Translations under genes and position numbers: made by a program
DNA from: Chenopodium formosanum
Lineage: Eukaryota; Streptophyta; Magnoliopsida; Caryophyllales; Amaranthaceae
Reading direction: 5' to 3'
Assembly (NCBI GenBank): GCA_024500155.1
Contig: CM044871.1
Location: 78,104,402 to 78,168,401, forward strand
Length of the DNA stretch: 64,000 nucleotides
Part shown: in pieces, positions 1 to 13,452 of the stretch
Numbering within the stretch: position 1 is the first letter of the stretch
Layout: every line of letters begins with the position of its first letter
The notes under the pieces: model-generated
Told to the model about the DNA's origin: nothing
The model's database searches: none
What the model saw: the letters and a program-made list of their open reading frames with translations, nothing else

Positions 1-758
1 TCGACAATAATGTTAAGAACTTTAATTTGATGACACTAAAGCTGCTATGCTTGATTGGCATATCATTAAGCATGATGTTTATTATATTCTACTGTATTGG
101 ATTTCTTTGCTAGTTACTACTAGTCAATTGGCTCGAAATATTAATATCACAGCAATCACTCTTCTTCCAAAATTAAGAATGCTTCTCACGTGAAAACCTT
201 TCAGGCCAATTGCTTGCGACTTGGTTATTTTCAAGATAATTTATAAAATTATTAATAATAGACTTCAGAGAGTGAATACTGAGGTGGTGTCAGGCTGGGT
301 TGGGTTTGTTCCTAGAAAATATATTGTAGACAACATCCTTCTTGCCACTGAGCTAATTAAGGGTTATGGTAGAGCTCATAATTCACCAAGTTGTATGATA
401 AAAGTGGATTTAAAGAAGGCAATAACTCGATTGGGTGGGGCTTTTAGAAGATTATTTTATAGGAGCTTGGTTTCCCTCTTAAATTTATTGGTTGCGTAAT
501 GGAGTGTTTGGCAACTGTCTCTTGCTCAATTCCAATTAATAGTTTTCCTTGTAAACCTTTCTCGGCAAAAAAAGGTTTATGTTAGGGAGATCCTATGTCT
601 CCATTCATGTTTGCTATTGAAATGGAGTATTTCTCTCGATGTAAGGATCAATTGTCTAAAACTCCTGATTTTAATCATCACCCTTGGTTTGAAAGGCTCA
701 ACATGACCTACATGATGTTTGCAGATGACCTACTTATGTTTGCTTGAGATGACACTGA
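1..758 (+). pseudogene. LINE reverse transcriptase, 5' part of a broken copy
   Basis: This is the reverse transcriptase region of a plant LINE (non-LTR retrotransposon). Translation across frames gives a stretch like ITLxPK, then FRPIACDLVIFKIIYKIINNR, then a VDLKKA block at about 221-430. After a frame change it gives GDPMSPFMFAIEMEYF and the catalytic MMFADDLLMFA block (about 590-746), which carries the FADD-type active site. Several frameshifts and stops make it non-functional. The reading stops at the insertion at 759 and resumes at 2056. The start of the LINE lies before the window. Confidence 0.85.
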
Positions 759-2055
<1,297 letters not shown>

Positions 2056-2219
2056 TGAGTCTATAAGACTAAGCAAATTTGGAGAAAAGCAATATTTATT
2101 TTGCTGGTACTCCTAATGCTGTTAGGGAGGATATTTTGAGAACTATTAATGATCCTATTGGTAAGCTATCCTTTAGGTATTTGGGAGTGCCTTTTTCTTC
2201 TAAAAAGCTTAGCTACTCT
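2056..2219 (+). pseudogene. LINE reverse transcriptase, middle part
   Basis: Resumes the LINE interrupted at 758. Translation reads KSNIYFAGTPNAV, then LSFRYLGVPFSSKKLSY, the usual block after the catalytic centre in plant LINEs. It is cut at 2220 by the start of a CACTA terminus, so the LINE carries at least two independent insertions. Confidence 0.85.
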
Positions 2220-3950
2220 CACTACTACAAAATGCTTATATTCTCGACGCATTGTCCTCGACGCTGAGAATGACCGTCATAGATAAATTAAGTTTTCCGT
2301 GTTTTGTCGACGCTTTTAAGCGTCCTTTGACTTTCTCGTCAATTTTCCGCGTCGAGAAGCATTAATAGTCACTTGCCCTGCACGTGATAGTATTGTAGTT
2401 AGCATGTTAGGGTTATCTTCTTTCAAGCTTCATTTTCAACCGCCACCCTCTCATAGTCTCATCTTCTCTCTCCCTTTTTTTGAAAAAATCTCATCTTCTC
2501 ACTAAATTACTGAAATTCCAGTCTTTGCTTCCATTATATGTCCATTAAATTACTCAAATTTCTTTTTTTTTTCTTCCATTTTCCGTCCTCACAAGATCTG
2601 AAATTCTCTAGTCAGGTATTTAGGTATTTATCGCAGGTTCAATTTTTTCTTTTCTAGATCTCGTTTTTCAAGCATAAATGAAGTTAATCGACAGTACAAT
2701 TATTTTGGGTCTTCAATTTTCGGCTGTTTACTCTTTTTTTACACGTTTTGATTTGTTTTATGGTGTAATTAATTAATTTGGTATTTTGATAGCCTTCGTT
2801 GCAGTTCTTGATGTTGGGGTATAAATCGTATAATATATCTGTGGCTGCTCAATTAAAAAATGTGATAGAGGAGGGTAATTCGCTATTCGTTCCTTGTTTA
2901 ATCTACTGCATACCTGAATCTTTAAAATCGCATACAAAGAAGCAGAAGCTGTTCTCATTGCAACACCATTAATCTGTAAGTTTTTCTGTAAATTTCTATT
3001 ATAATAATCAAATCAACAACTTGTCTCCAATTTATCTGAATTGTGAAAATTTTTGTAATTCGATTTTTTCTGCTATACGAATTGACAAATTTAAGGGTTT
3101 TCTTGCATAAAATTTAAGTTGACATATGAAGAATTGTGCATGAAATTTGAATTGACTAATTCAGGGGATTTATTTGTGATTTCTGTTAGCGTGATACTGC
3201 TGCCAATTATTATTAATTTTATGTGTAATATATATCATGTAGATGTGCTTTATAGTGTGTCAATTTCCCCAGTTTCCTAATTCCTTACTTTGCAGTTTTA
3301 GGAATCTAGCGTTTAGTTAGTTGCAAAGTAGTGTTAATATTTGGGACAAACATGAAACAATAATACTTAATAATTTGGTCATCATGTTTTTATTTGAGTT
3401 TGTCCTTCCCTCTTATTTTTTTGTTCGTCTGATCCTTCTTCCATGTTTTGTTATGGTGTAGTGAATTAATTTGTTTAGGATTTGTCATTTGGTTGTTGTA
3501 AAATGAGTTTGATTTAGCGTGTTTCTTGACAAGTTGTTTGTTTTTTTCATTTATTTGATTGTGTCCTATTTCTTAAGATTGATTAGGATTCTCCTATATA
3601 AATACGAAGTATATTTCTTTCTAGGCACTAGTATAAATGCTATTCTAATATGTGAATTTTATTTAAAATTTTGAGTGCGTATAGAATCTTTTTGGCCTAA
3701 CTTCCTCAATATTCATCGGAATATATAGGAGGTTAGTAATCTGGAATATAGGAGGTTAGAATATAGGAGGTTAGTAAATGCAAAGTTCATATTGTTTCGA
3801 ATCATTGTTGGCCTTGAATTCACAGCACACCTTTTGATGTTTGTAGATCCTTCGGTAGGAACTAAGTGATTTAGTGTGGACTAGGAAGACAAACAACAAC
3901 ATCATCATGGACCAACATCATTCTATACGCACTCAAAATTTTAAATAAAA
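2220..3950. mobile_element. CACTA transposon terminus and probable leader region (one end only)
   Basis: Begins CACTACTACAAAATGCTTAT exactly where LINE homology stops, with TCT just before it as a possible half of a 3-bp target duplication. Behind it, copies of the motif TCGACGC and its complement GCGTCGA recur to about 2360, as expected for CACTA subterminal repeats. 2400-2650 resembles a transcribed leader (pyrimidine-rich, TTCTCTCTCC). From there to 3950 I see only AT-rich DNA, three copies of ATATAGGAGGTTAG-like sequence near 3724-3775, and a short inverted pair (about 3651-3690 against 3922-3950). No matching right end was found, so the element is truncated or the rest was replaced. Confidence 0.5.
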
Positions 3951-4251
3951 AGTTTAGTAATCTGGCCATAACTTCCTCAATATTCATCGGAATTGGGCTT
4001 ATAATATATCGTTGAAAAGCTCTTTTTAAACCCTATCCAACTACACTAATATTGGACCCATATCATGGACCAACCAAACTGGATTGGCTGTTTTCTTAAA
4101 ATAGATTTTCAAAAACAGAGAGAAAAGAAAAGAAATTAAAACTATCCGCAACACTAGACTTTCCACACTTTCACTTCACTCGATTATGATTTGACGTGAA
4201 AGGTACTCATCACCGGGTTTGGTTTTGGGGAGACACAAATGGGTGTCTTCA
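3951..4251 (-). mobile_element. Truncated LTR fragment, same family as the solo LTR at 40969
   Basis: The reverse complement starts TGAAGACACCCATTTGTGTC and follows the first 300 bases of the LTR at 40969-41280 nearly base for base, including the blocks around GATGAGTACCTTTCACG and GCCAATCCAGTTTGGTTGG. Only the 5' part of the LTR is present. Confidence 0.85.
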
Positions 4252-4943
4252 CCTCCCTTCTCCAGTCATCCCCGCGGCCCCCGCCCCTCGCAAAACCTCC
4301 CTCGGCCTCGAAAAACATTTCCCCGAAAAAACCCTAGAAAGTAAAAACCAATGAGGGAGGTGCGACAACCTCCGACAAGGGTTGAGGGAGGTGCGACAAC
4401 CTCTGACGAGGGTTGATGGAGGTGCGAATAAGGGCAGCGTGTTCCGACGAGGGGTCTATGAAGATTTTCAATCGAAATTGAACTTCAATCAATTGAAAGA
4501 GGGGCAGCGATTTGGGAGGAGCAACAACCTCCGACGAGGGTTGACGGAGGTACGAACATAGGCAGCATGTTCCGACGAAGGGTTTACGAAGATTTTCAAG
4601 GTTAGCGAGTGGTGTAGGAGGACGGCCGAAAGCTAGGGGATTGTTTTTGCGGGGGAGGGAACAAGCGGTGAGGGTCGGGGTAAGGGCGACGAGGTTGGGG
4701 GAGGGGCGGCGAAGGTGGTTGGGTTTTCCGGTGGTGTGGGTACATAAGAAGGTGGTGATGTGGTGGTGGTGGGGAATGGGAATGGAAATACCTAGGGGGG
4801 TGGGGAATGGACTTAGAAGAATTTGGGGTAATGGAGGGGGTAAAGGGAATGGGAAAAAAAGACTAACAAACAGCAACAAAGGGAATTAGGGGGGTTAATT
4901 CCCTTTCCCCTTCGATGAATACCCCCAACTAAACGGCCCCTAA
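4252..4943. repeat. GC-rich segment with degenerate direct repeats and a MITE-like right edge
   Basis: Unusually G-rich on the plus strand. Near copies of GGAGGTGCGACAACCTCCGA recur around 4355, 4390, 4425, 4515 and 4540, and a longer block (TTCCGACGA..., then GAAGATTTTCAA) occurs at about 4441 and 4569. The right edge, ACTAAACGGCCCCTAA at about 4928-4943, looks like the terminus of a GGGGCCGTTT-type MITE with TAA at its junction. The left partner was not found. Open frames here show no recognisable protein. Confidence 0.5.
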
Positions 4944-5500
4944 GGGTAGAGATCTGTTTACTCTTATTCCTCAATCATATTCTTAGGCTTTGAGAAATGA
5001 GATCTTATTCAAAGCAATGCTAATTGGGATTCTGTTATGGTCAAAGGAAAATTCTCTATTGGTAAAATGTCTTAAAAGAGGTAGGGAACCTTTAAGAAAG
5101 TTCCATGGAGGAGGGTGATTTGTAACTCTAAGGCTAGTCGAAAGAGTGTTTTTATTCTTTAGTTAGCCGTTCAAAACAGACTTGCTACTGCTAATCGGAT
5201 TAGGAGTTGGGGTGTTCAATGCTCTGTCAGTCAGGTATTCCCGAGCCTGCTGATCATTTGTTTTTCAAGTGTGATTTTGTTGCTTATATATTGCAAAGAG
5301 TGTTGTAGTGTATTAGAATTCAGAGTAATAGTCTTAGCTTCCCAGAAGAGATCCATCTTGTTATGAATATGAGCAGGAATCACGTCTAGAGTTAGAGGAA
5401 TGCTGCAAATTTTAGGCAAAAAACTAAACAACAGGATGTCTTTATAAAACACATTTTGTTTAATGTAGCTTATAGGCATAGTTTTAATTAGTGACTATGA
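4944..5500 (+). pseudogene. LINE 3' end with zinc-binding reverse transcriptase domain (zf-RVT)
   Basis: Translation gives VPWRRVICNSKASRKSVFIL, then LAVQNRLATANRIRSWGV, and after a frameshift PEPADHLFFKCDFVA. This is the zf-RVT block at the 3' end of plant LINE ORF2. It is on the same strand as the fragments at 1-758 and 2056-2219 and is most simply the tail of the same LINE. Some 150-300 codons between them are missing. Stops and frameshifts make it dead. Confidence 0.8.
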
Positions 5501-6002
5501 ATCCATTTTGATGTTGTTAAATTGAGTATTGAAGTTCAATTCAATTGAACAATTTTCTGCTTATTTATACGTTGACACGTTGTAGTAGTTAATGCAAAAT
5601 TTGGAATAATTTTACTAATTTTTGTAAAAAGAAAGAAAATTTTAATAGGGGTGAAATTAATACGGTTTAAAACCAAAAACTGAACCAAACCATACCAGAT
5701 TAACGATTTTTTTTAGTTTTCGGTTTGGATCGGTTCCAAAAATCCGAAACCGAAATATTTCGATTTGGGGCTTCAAAAAACCAAACACCTGATAAGTGCG
5801 TGGTTTATTTGTCCACTTATTGTGTTAATTTTAACCCGGTTTTGCAATCTTTTCCCTTCTTTCTAACCCATTTTTGAATGAAAATGTTTTATCTTGGCTT
5901 CGCCCCTTATTTGCTTGTGTTTGTCCATATTTTTAGGTACTATATCTCAATTTTACAAGCACTCAAAGCATGGAGTGATGTCCAAGGCTTGAAGACAAAG
6001 AG

Positions 6003-6310
6003 AGGAGAGCCCGCTCCAGGAGGAGCGAGCGTGCACCTCCTCTGGAGCGGGCGCTCCTCAACTTAAGCAACATTCTGCCCAAAATTCTACCTTGTGAGGA
6101 GCGGGCGTGTGCCTCGTTTGGAACGGACGCTCCTCCCTTGAAGATTGAATCTGCCACAAGCTGAAGAGCAGGGGAGCGGGCGTGCAGAGCCTTTGGAGCG
6201 AGCGCTCCTCCCCGATGTTTTGCATTCTGACTTTCTTCTGAAGCAGGGAGGAGCGGGCGTGCAAGAGCTAGGAGCGGGCGCTCCTCATTATAGAGAGGAC
6301 GCTCCTCACT
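6003..6310. repeat. Array of GGAGCGGGCGCTCC-type palindromes
   Basis: About seven imperfect copies of the palindrome GAGCGGGCGCTCCTC, separated by 20-50 bases, stand out in an otherwise AT-rich LTR. The array stops about 45 bases before the TATA box. Confidence 0.85.
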
Positions 6311-6356
6311 GGAACTCCGCTCTTTCTTGACGGATTAACCTATGTAATTCGGGGAG

Positions 6357-6364
6357 TATAAATA
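6357..6364 (+). promoter_or_regulatory. TATA box of the solo LTR
   Basis: TATAAATA, preceded by the palindrome array and about 570 bases into the LTR, a reasonable place for the U3/R promoter. Confidence 0.6.
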
Positions 6365-7766
6365 CTTTCCCTTGAGCTCATTTTTAAATTAGACAGAAGT
6401 AGCTTAGTTTGAAACATTCCTCTTAGTTTAATTTAGCTTAGTTTTCATCAAATCCAATCATTGTATTAGTGAAATTCAAGAATTATTCTCAAGGTTTGAC
6501 ACTTTGTAATCAACATTTGAAGCTTCAATTAGTAATTTCTTCAACCTTCTTCTACTTAATTTCAGATTTTATTTGGTATTTACATGTTACTTGAATCATT
6601 TTAGTTCTTGATAATTTGTTGTTGGATAATAGTGAATTCAATTGTTAACCATTTTTCCCCAATTATTGAAGTAGTTAGAACCCTAATACTTGTTTCCATG
6701 TTGATAAATATGAGTTGTGAGTAGTCTTCTTGCTAAGGGTTGGGTGAAGCTCAACCTTTTATGAGATTGCTTGTTAGTTCTTCATGATAGGATTAGCTAC
6801 CCTTGATTTAGGGGCTTGATAGCATGATATGCTTAGTTTGACATGGAAATGTGAATGGGGCATGGCATTACTTATTGCAATTTGATTATGTATCTTCTAT
6901 TTCTAAACTAATGAGGAATCTAAGTTTAGTAATGTGAGTTGTTTCCTAATTGCATGAGGTTGATCTTACATGTCGTGCTTGCTATATCTTGTCTATTTTA
7001 CTCCCCGTTTGCCTAATTGCCTTGGTTGACTGAATCCCATTCCCTAGTGTCTTTAATCCATCGTTTTAGAACCATAATTTGTTTATCTACTTGACGAACC
7101 CCTAATTCACCAAAGACTTCGAATTAGCTTAAGTGTTAAGATCTTTAGCGACCATATCCCGTTCCTTGTGGACCGAACTCTTACTTGTCATTATGCTTGG
7201 TTTGTTGGATGTTTGTTTATAAGTGAGTTTGATTGAGTGTGGAATGTGCGACCGTTCTAACGCCCATCAACACCGAAATTCCAAACCGAGTTATACAAAG
7301 CCAAAATATCCCAGCCCATTTCTCCTTCAAATATAAACTTAAACCCTAATTTTCTCTCCCTCTTTTCCCATTCCTCTTTCCTTTGTTCTGAGTTCAATCT
7401 TACGGCTCAGCACCTCTCTAAATTCTCACCCTTTTCTCACCACCTCTGTCAACACCTCCCTCACCACCTCTGTCAGCACCTCCCTCACTACCTTGCGCGA
7501 ACACCTCCATTGTGTCAGACCTTGCGGCTCTCTTGTGCGTGCTCCCTCACCAACACCTACAATAATCAAAGGTAATATATCTACTCCGTTGTTAATTTCA
7601 TTGATTTTTGTTGTTTATTTTCTAGTTTTTCCCCAAACGTGTTGGTTGTTATGTTCGAATTAATCCCAAATCGTGTTGCCCTTTTTAGTTAGCCACCTGT
7701 TTTTTCGATTATACATCATACTTAAATTTGATTGTTTTGGTTTGGTTGTTCTGTATTTTAAGTTTG

Positions 7767-7768
<2 letters not shown>

Positions 7769-7824
<56 letters not shown>
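7769..7824. repeat. AT dinucleotide microsatellite
   Basis: About 28 uninterrupted AT units. Confidence 0.97.
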
Positions 7825-7826
<2 letters not shown>

Positions 7827-8510
7827 TTTTGGTGCAAAATTTCGGTTAGTTTATATGTTTATATGTTGTTCTGATTTTAAGTTCGTTTGCTGTATTATAT
7901 GTTAATTGAAGGTTTGAAGAGTTGAATGAAGCTGCCACGTCGTTGAAGGTCTTGAAGCTGCTACCATCATGTTGAACCTATTGCAATGTTGTTGAAGTTG
8001 CCGTGTTGAATTTGTTGATTGAATGAGGACTTTTATTGCATTTATAAGGCTTTTGTTATGTCTGGAATCTATACTTAGTATTTAAAAACTCAAACCACCA
8101 TCATTCATATGTCACATGTCCTCACAACTTATTCATATGTCACATGTCCTCACAACTCACTCATAAGCCACATGTTATTTCCCTTACCATTTTAATATTA
8201 AAATATTAAATTAAAAATAATATTACATAATGTTAAAGTCTTTATGCGTAACTTGCACATTTAAATAAGAAAATGAAGTGTTTCATTTCTATCATGATAG
8301 AATAAAGTTAAATTTATTATTACATAAACATATGAAGTATAATAAAAATAGTCTTTTTATCTCTTAAACTTAAAATATAGCTTAAACTAATACGAAGTAT
8401 GTCATTTCATATTCTACAATATTCATGTATATATACTTAACTAAATTCATTCATATCCTTCCATAATTCTACCCTCACTTAACTAAATTCATTCATATCC
8501 TTCCATAATT

Positions 8511-9130
8511 ATAAGGAACTCTCGTGCCCGATCGGGCGGGCTTCGCCCAACCAGGCGACGGACAAGAGTTTTTCTATGAGATCTCTCGCGCCCGATCGGG
8601 CGGGCTTCGCCCGACCGGGCGGCGGACTCAAGTTTTTGACGAGCCCGATCGGGCGGATTCGCCCGATGGCTCGCCCGGAATGGGGATTTCAGATCGCCCG
8701 ACCGGGCGCGACACTCCGTCTGGAGAAGCTCGATCTCGCGCCCGATCGGGCGGCAGCTCGCCCGATCGGGCCCGCCTTTTTCCTAGGTCGGTTCGCTTTG
8801 CGTGTTTCCTTTTTTCAGGACTCATATAAATACGAGTCTTACCTTTTCATGACATGATTTTCTAGCCGAAAACACAAACCTACCTTTTGAGATCTGAACA
8901 GTTCTTGAGCAATTCCACTCTTCGGGTTCGGGTGCACGAATTACGGGGAGAGTTGCGTTAAACTTGGGGGGCGTGCGTCATCAGGAAACCTGTACCGGTG
9001 GTGGCGTATTTCGCTTCTAAGGCAGTGGATTTTGTTCCACGGCGCGACTGTGAGTTGAGATCTTCAATCAAGTATTTTTCCCTTTCATCTTCTCCATTTT
9101 GTTATTGGAATCGACAGGTATTTTACCAAA
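8511..9130 (+). repeat. 5' LTR, truncated at its start
   Basis: Matches 13516-14143. The first 63 bases of the LTR, starting TGTTGGAAATAG, are absent, and unrelated AT-rich DNA abuts at ATAAGG. It contains GCCCGATCGGGC palindromes (8527-8775) and a TATA box. The end reads TTTTACCAA where the right copy has TTTTACCAACA. Confidence 0.8.
8825..8832 (+). promoter_or_regulatory. TATA box of the 5' LTR
   Basis: TATAAATA about 50 bases downstream of the GCCCGATCGGGC palindrome array; conserved in the right LTR at 13832-13839. Confidence 0.6.
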
Positions 9131-12100
9131 AATTTAGAAGCGAAATAGTATTAATTTATTATACTGTTGATTCCTGGATTATTCAATTATAACTAGTATG
9201 ATCGGGATGAGAATTACGATTCGGATAATCAATATATTTTTTCGAATTTGATTTGGGATCGTTAAGTCAACGTCCATTATTATTCAATGTTCAAGAACCC
9301 TAATTTTTTGGGGAAATCTATTTTATCCGTCATTGTGCAATATCTGTGTACATTGTTGGAAGGATGAACTCGAATTTAGAGAAAAGAAAATCCTGAAATC
9401 TCCATTGAAGTATGTCGGTGGAAGCAGTGCTATTGAGAAGTCTTTAATTTGGAATATTATTTAAAGTGGTAGATTATCAAAAGGTTGATCCTTCTCTAGC
9501 GAAGACTCCAACAGGATTTGCCAGTAATGCAATCGGTTATGGAGTGCGAGGATCGATGGGCAGCAATGTTGTCGACTGTCGAGTTATAACTCAATAAAAT
9601 CTGTCTAGCGAGTGAGCCGAGATATGCAACAATAGTTGGTCAGACCATTGCTCGTAATCAGATAAGTTATCCTTCTCAATTTATTTAAGTAATTTCTAAC
9701 TCTACATAATATTTGTGTCTATTATTATGTGCCCCTGTTATATATGCATAATTTAATTATTATGAGCTATTGTTTAGCAATGTGGGGGTGTTTTGAGTTA
9801 GATTTTTGTGACCAAGTAAGTTAGTTTGTACTCTTGTTGATGAGTGGTATTGAGGAGGAAGGTCTCCGAAAGTGACGTTTATCTATAGCTTTTGGCTTGT
9901 TGTTTGCAAGTAATTTATTTCTGCTAATGTATGTTTCATCCAATGGTAATTTATTTATGTTCATGGACTTTAATGTGATTTGTCCTAGTAGATTAGGGAT
10001 GATATATAAATATGTTCTATCTTATGATAGTGTTTTTATTGTTATTTTTCCTAATCATGGACAAATGTTTTGTTGAGCACGGAGTAAGCTTATAAGTGTC
10101 TCTTTTTTAGATTAAAAAGGGATTTAGAATTATTATTTCTTTTAATTCTTGTGATCTTAATCAGCTTTGTTCACGAACTTGAAATGTATGTAATTGGCTA
10201 GAGGTGTAGCAATAATTTTTCTTGTTGATGGTCTAGATGAGACCGGGTTGTTTTCCGTGCTTATTAGCAGAATTAAAAAGGCTTGACTTAGCAAAGCTAG
10301 AATGGTCGTGCAAGTTTGAAGTGTAAGTGCCCCACATGAGGTAAGGATGGGAATTAACATTCTATATGTCTTTAAAAAAAACTATTAATATTCTGTGAAT
10401 GTTGGTATTGTGGGGGTTGCAGATATGTATCAGCTGTTTATTTATTTAGTAAGTATTTCACCCAAGAATTTGGTTGATACTCCCTAATTTTTTACCTGAT
10501 TCATGATTATTTTCATGTGGTATATGTGATGTGGGGTTTTCCAATAATGAAGAATTGACTTCTATGTATGTTTCACATAAAACATGAAGGCTTGTGGGAC
10601 TGTGGGTGATATGTATGCTGAATATCTGCTACGTTTATCATGTACGAGCTTGATATGTTAAATCCTTGAAATGTCTCAAGTATATGTTTTCCTATGACAT
10701 GACATGTTAGTTTTGCTCGTTCATAGGATTTGTTCTTGCTTCCTAAGCTTTATTCTGCTAGTAAAGTTGATGAGTTCATCATCTAAGGTGTATTGGATTA
10801 AAGCTTAAACTAGTTGTGTATCATCTTGGTTTTACTTTCTTGATCGAAAGTTGTATGTAGATGTTTGTTGTGTGGTTTATATATTCATGTAGTGGTGAAT
10901 GGAAAATTCCTGAACCATATGGATAAACCCGTTTGACTTGTTGTGGAAAGAAGCTTGTTAACGCGAGTTGTGCACTCTCTTTGAGTCTGATATGTTTGAG
11001 AAGAGTATATCTTGCCTTGCTATTAGAAATCCATATGTTGTAAGTATCTTTCAAGGTGAGTTGAAAGGTGGTTGATTGGAAATGGGCTAAAGGTAAGATA
11101 CTATGTTGTTAGGATTTACTCTATAAGTTTGGTGCTGACCAACTCTTATGACTCACCTGGTTTGTTCTAAGCTTGGCTGGTTTGCAGTAAGGTTGCTTAA
11201 GCTTCCTAGCATGATTGATTGTAAATCAAGGGTGTGTATTTTAAAACGCATGCACAGGTGACAACTTAGAAGATGAGGTATTTTTTGCTCATGATGTTAT
11301 ATCCTTTGTGATATGTATGGTGAGTGGGGGTTAGATTTGAGTACTCTAACTTGTTATGTTAAGTTTTTCTTGGCATGTGAGTTGAACTTCTTGATGCATG
11401 TGTGATGTTACTATGGTTCGAATTGATAGAGTTCATTTGCTAGAATGATCATAAGTTGTTAACTTCACATGCATGTTGTTAATTGAAATAAAGATGTATA
11501 TTTGTCTCTAAGCCAAGAAATAAGTACAAGATAATGTGATAAGCAGAATGGTTCTAGGCAGTATGCCGATGAACTAATAAAGGTACGCATCAATCTCATT
11601 ATCGTGATGTAGAGAAAGTGGTTTGGTAAATTATATTTATCATGTCTAAGCCAGAGTTATTTTTCATGATTTGGCCTTGATGTTTGATTCAAATGTGCTA
11701 ATGTTTTGCAATCTAAATGATGAACCAACTATTCTTGACGTGTAGTGGTTTTGTAGTGAACTATATTGTTCATTCTGTTTGTCAAGAGAGAATTACTCAT
11801 TTATTTTCTGAGTTTCAGATAGTACAGGGATGAAGGTTAAAGTGAGAAAGTTTCTCAAGTACCTATCCAGTAAATTCTAAGAGACAATGATTGAATGAAC
11901 AACGATGATTAGTTGAACCTCTTCAGTGTATAGGTTTTACATGATGAAGGGTGGTGCTCTGTTTCGAGTGAGCTGCAAAACAAATTGTTGTACACTGTCC
12001 ATTATGAAGCAAAGGATCATTAGATTGGATGACGTGTGTTAAGGAGATGATTGTTGCAAAAATTAATCTCTGGAAGTTTCTCCATTGTGGGGGTAAGTTG

Positions 12101-13452
12101 ATCCTCATGTTCTCTACATTATTTTTCACAAGTGTCTATGTATGTTGTCAGGAACTACAGATGTAGTTACAAAGTTAGACAGATCTTGTGGAGATGATAC
12201 TCATGTTAGAGTACGTGAAAGCAAAGAAGAATCAAGCAGGTCCTTATACTAGGATGAAGCACAGGTAAGTGCTTGATTGTCTAAGAGAATATATTTAAGA
12301 TCCTGTGGGGTATTTTAAATTATTCTAGTGACGAAGTTTTAAAAATTGAGTCTACATCCTGAAGTGATCTGGCTTAATAACCCTCTAATTTATATGGTTA
12401 TGAGATGCTTTGGTAGACTTGTTGCTTGATGCTTGCAGGTTGAGCTTTCAGTGCTCTTAATATGTCCATAACCCAGATTGGGTGGTCAATTGAGACAACT
12501 TACATGGACACACCAAAATGTTTCAATTTGTTGAACTTTTGTTTTGAATGGGTCTGGAACCTTGTTTTGGTTGACTCATTGTTGGATTTACACCATTTAT
12601 GTTTATTGAATCTATAACCTTTTTCAGTGGTTTGTTGATCAGGTGGATTCAGTAAGGTTGAGCGTGTCTCTTAATGTCATTTGTCCAGTTATTCTTTGAG
12701 CAGGGATTGATAATGGTTCTTAAGTGGATTTAAGACCATTAGCCCAGTGGCTCTTAGAGTAGGATTGATAATGACACCGAAAGTGGAAGGTTGAGCATTG
12801 CTTGCTCTTAATACTACTAGCTCAGTTGCTTGAGAGGTGGGAACGATAGTGATTCTTAAATAAATTAGAATCACTAGCCCTGATACTTCTCGAGTAGGGA
12901 ACGATAGTGGTACCGAATGACTGAGGTTGGGAGTGTCCCTTAATGCATCTAGCCTAAGAGCTCGTTGAGTAGTGGATTGATAGATGCACCGTCAAGTTGA
13001 TAGGGTTGAACTTTTCGTTTTAAATGTTCTTATTCCATTGCACGGAAAATCTTGGGTTTGCAAGGTGCTTGAATGTGTTTTAAGCCTGCAAGGAAAGACC
13101 TTAGATGTGCTGGGAATGTGTATTTTATACACAGACGGAACACCTACGTGAGTACGAGGGGTGGCCTCCTTCAAGGGAAAATTGTGGTGTAGTTTTCCTG
13201 AACTACTCATGAGAGCCCAAGGTGTAGGCCAAGATTGGCGGAGTTGCTTAAGCTCTAAAGTCAAGGTATGTGCATTCAAGGTCCCCTCCTCGCTCCTAGG
13301 AGTTCAAATCTTAGGATACTCACTAGGGAAGTGTTGAAAACCTTGTGCACTAATGTGTTAGTTCAAACCTTTGGATACTAGCATTTAAGTACTAAGACTT
13401 TTATTTACTGTTCAGATTTCATGTTGAAGATCCGCTCGCATTAGTGGGGGAT
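9131..13452 (+). other. Non-coding interior of the LTR element
   Basis: This is 4.3 kb with no recognisable coding capacity. It is rich in TTGTGGG/GATATGT-like words. 12600-12990 holds degenerate units of roughly 70-80 bases built around TTGATAATG, CTTAATG and CTAGCCC-like words. The purine tract before 13453 is the likely plus-strand primer. Confidence 0.6.

Larger units (their letters stand above)
5790..7269 (+). mobile_element. Solo LTR with perfect 5-bp target duplication
   Basis: The 1480-bp segment starts TGATAAGTGCGTGG and ends ACGCCCATCA, the TG...CA ends of an LTR. ACACC is duplicated exactly on each side (5785-5789 and 7270-7274). No primer-binding site, coding region or second LTR is present, so it is a recombination remnant. 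It contains a GC-rich palindrome cluster at 6003-6310 followed by a TATA box. The length suits a Ty3/Gypsy LTR; orientation follows the TATA box and is inferred. Confidence 0.9.
5645..8510 (+). mobile_element. Possible hAT-like element remnant (left part)
   Basis: Starts near TAGGGGTGAAATTAATACGG and continues with clustered AACC/CGGTTT-type motifs (5665-5790), as in subterminal regions of plant hAT elements. The sequence resumes after the solo LTR with CCAAACCGAGTTATAC and a leader-like CCCTAATTTTCTCTCCC (about 7340). No transposase frame is visible. A duplicated 40-base block lies at about 8430-8510. The right end is not seen and is probably lost at the junction with the LTR at 8511. Confidence 0.35.

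Noticed and set aside
4334..4879. 181-codon minus-strand Pro/Leu-rich frame
   Set aside because: It crosses the degenerate GC-rich repeats, has no motif and is matched by open frames on the other strand.
5290..5303. TTGTAGTGTATTAG as right end of the CACTA terminus at 2220
   Set aside because: The inner sequence shows none of the TCGACGC subterminal units and lies inside LINE 3' homology.
5963..6330. Overlapping short frames on both strands in the GGAGCG palindrome region
   Set aside because: Produced by the GC-rich palindrome array in an LTR; no coding signal.
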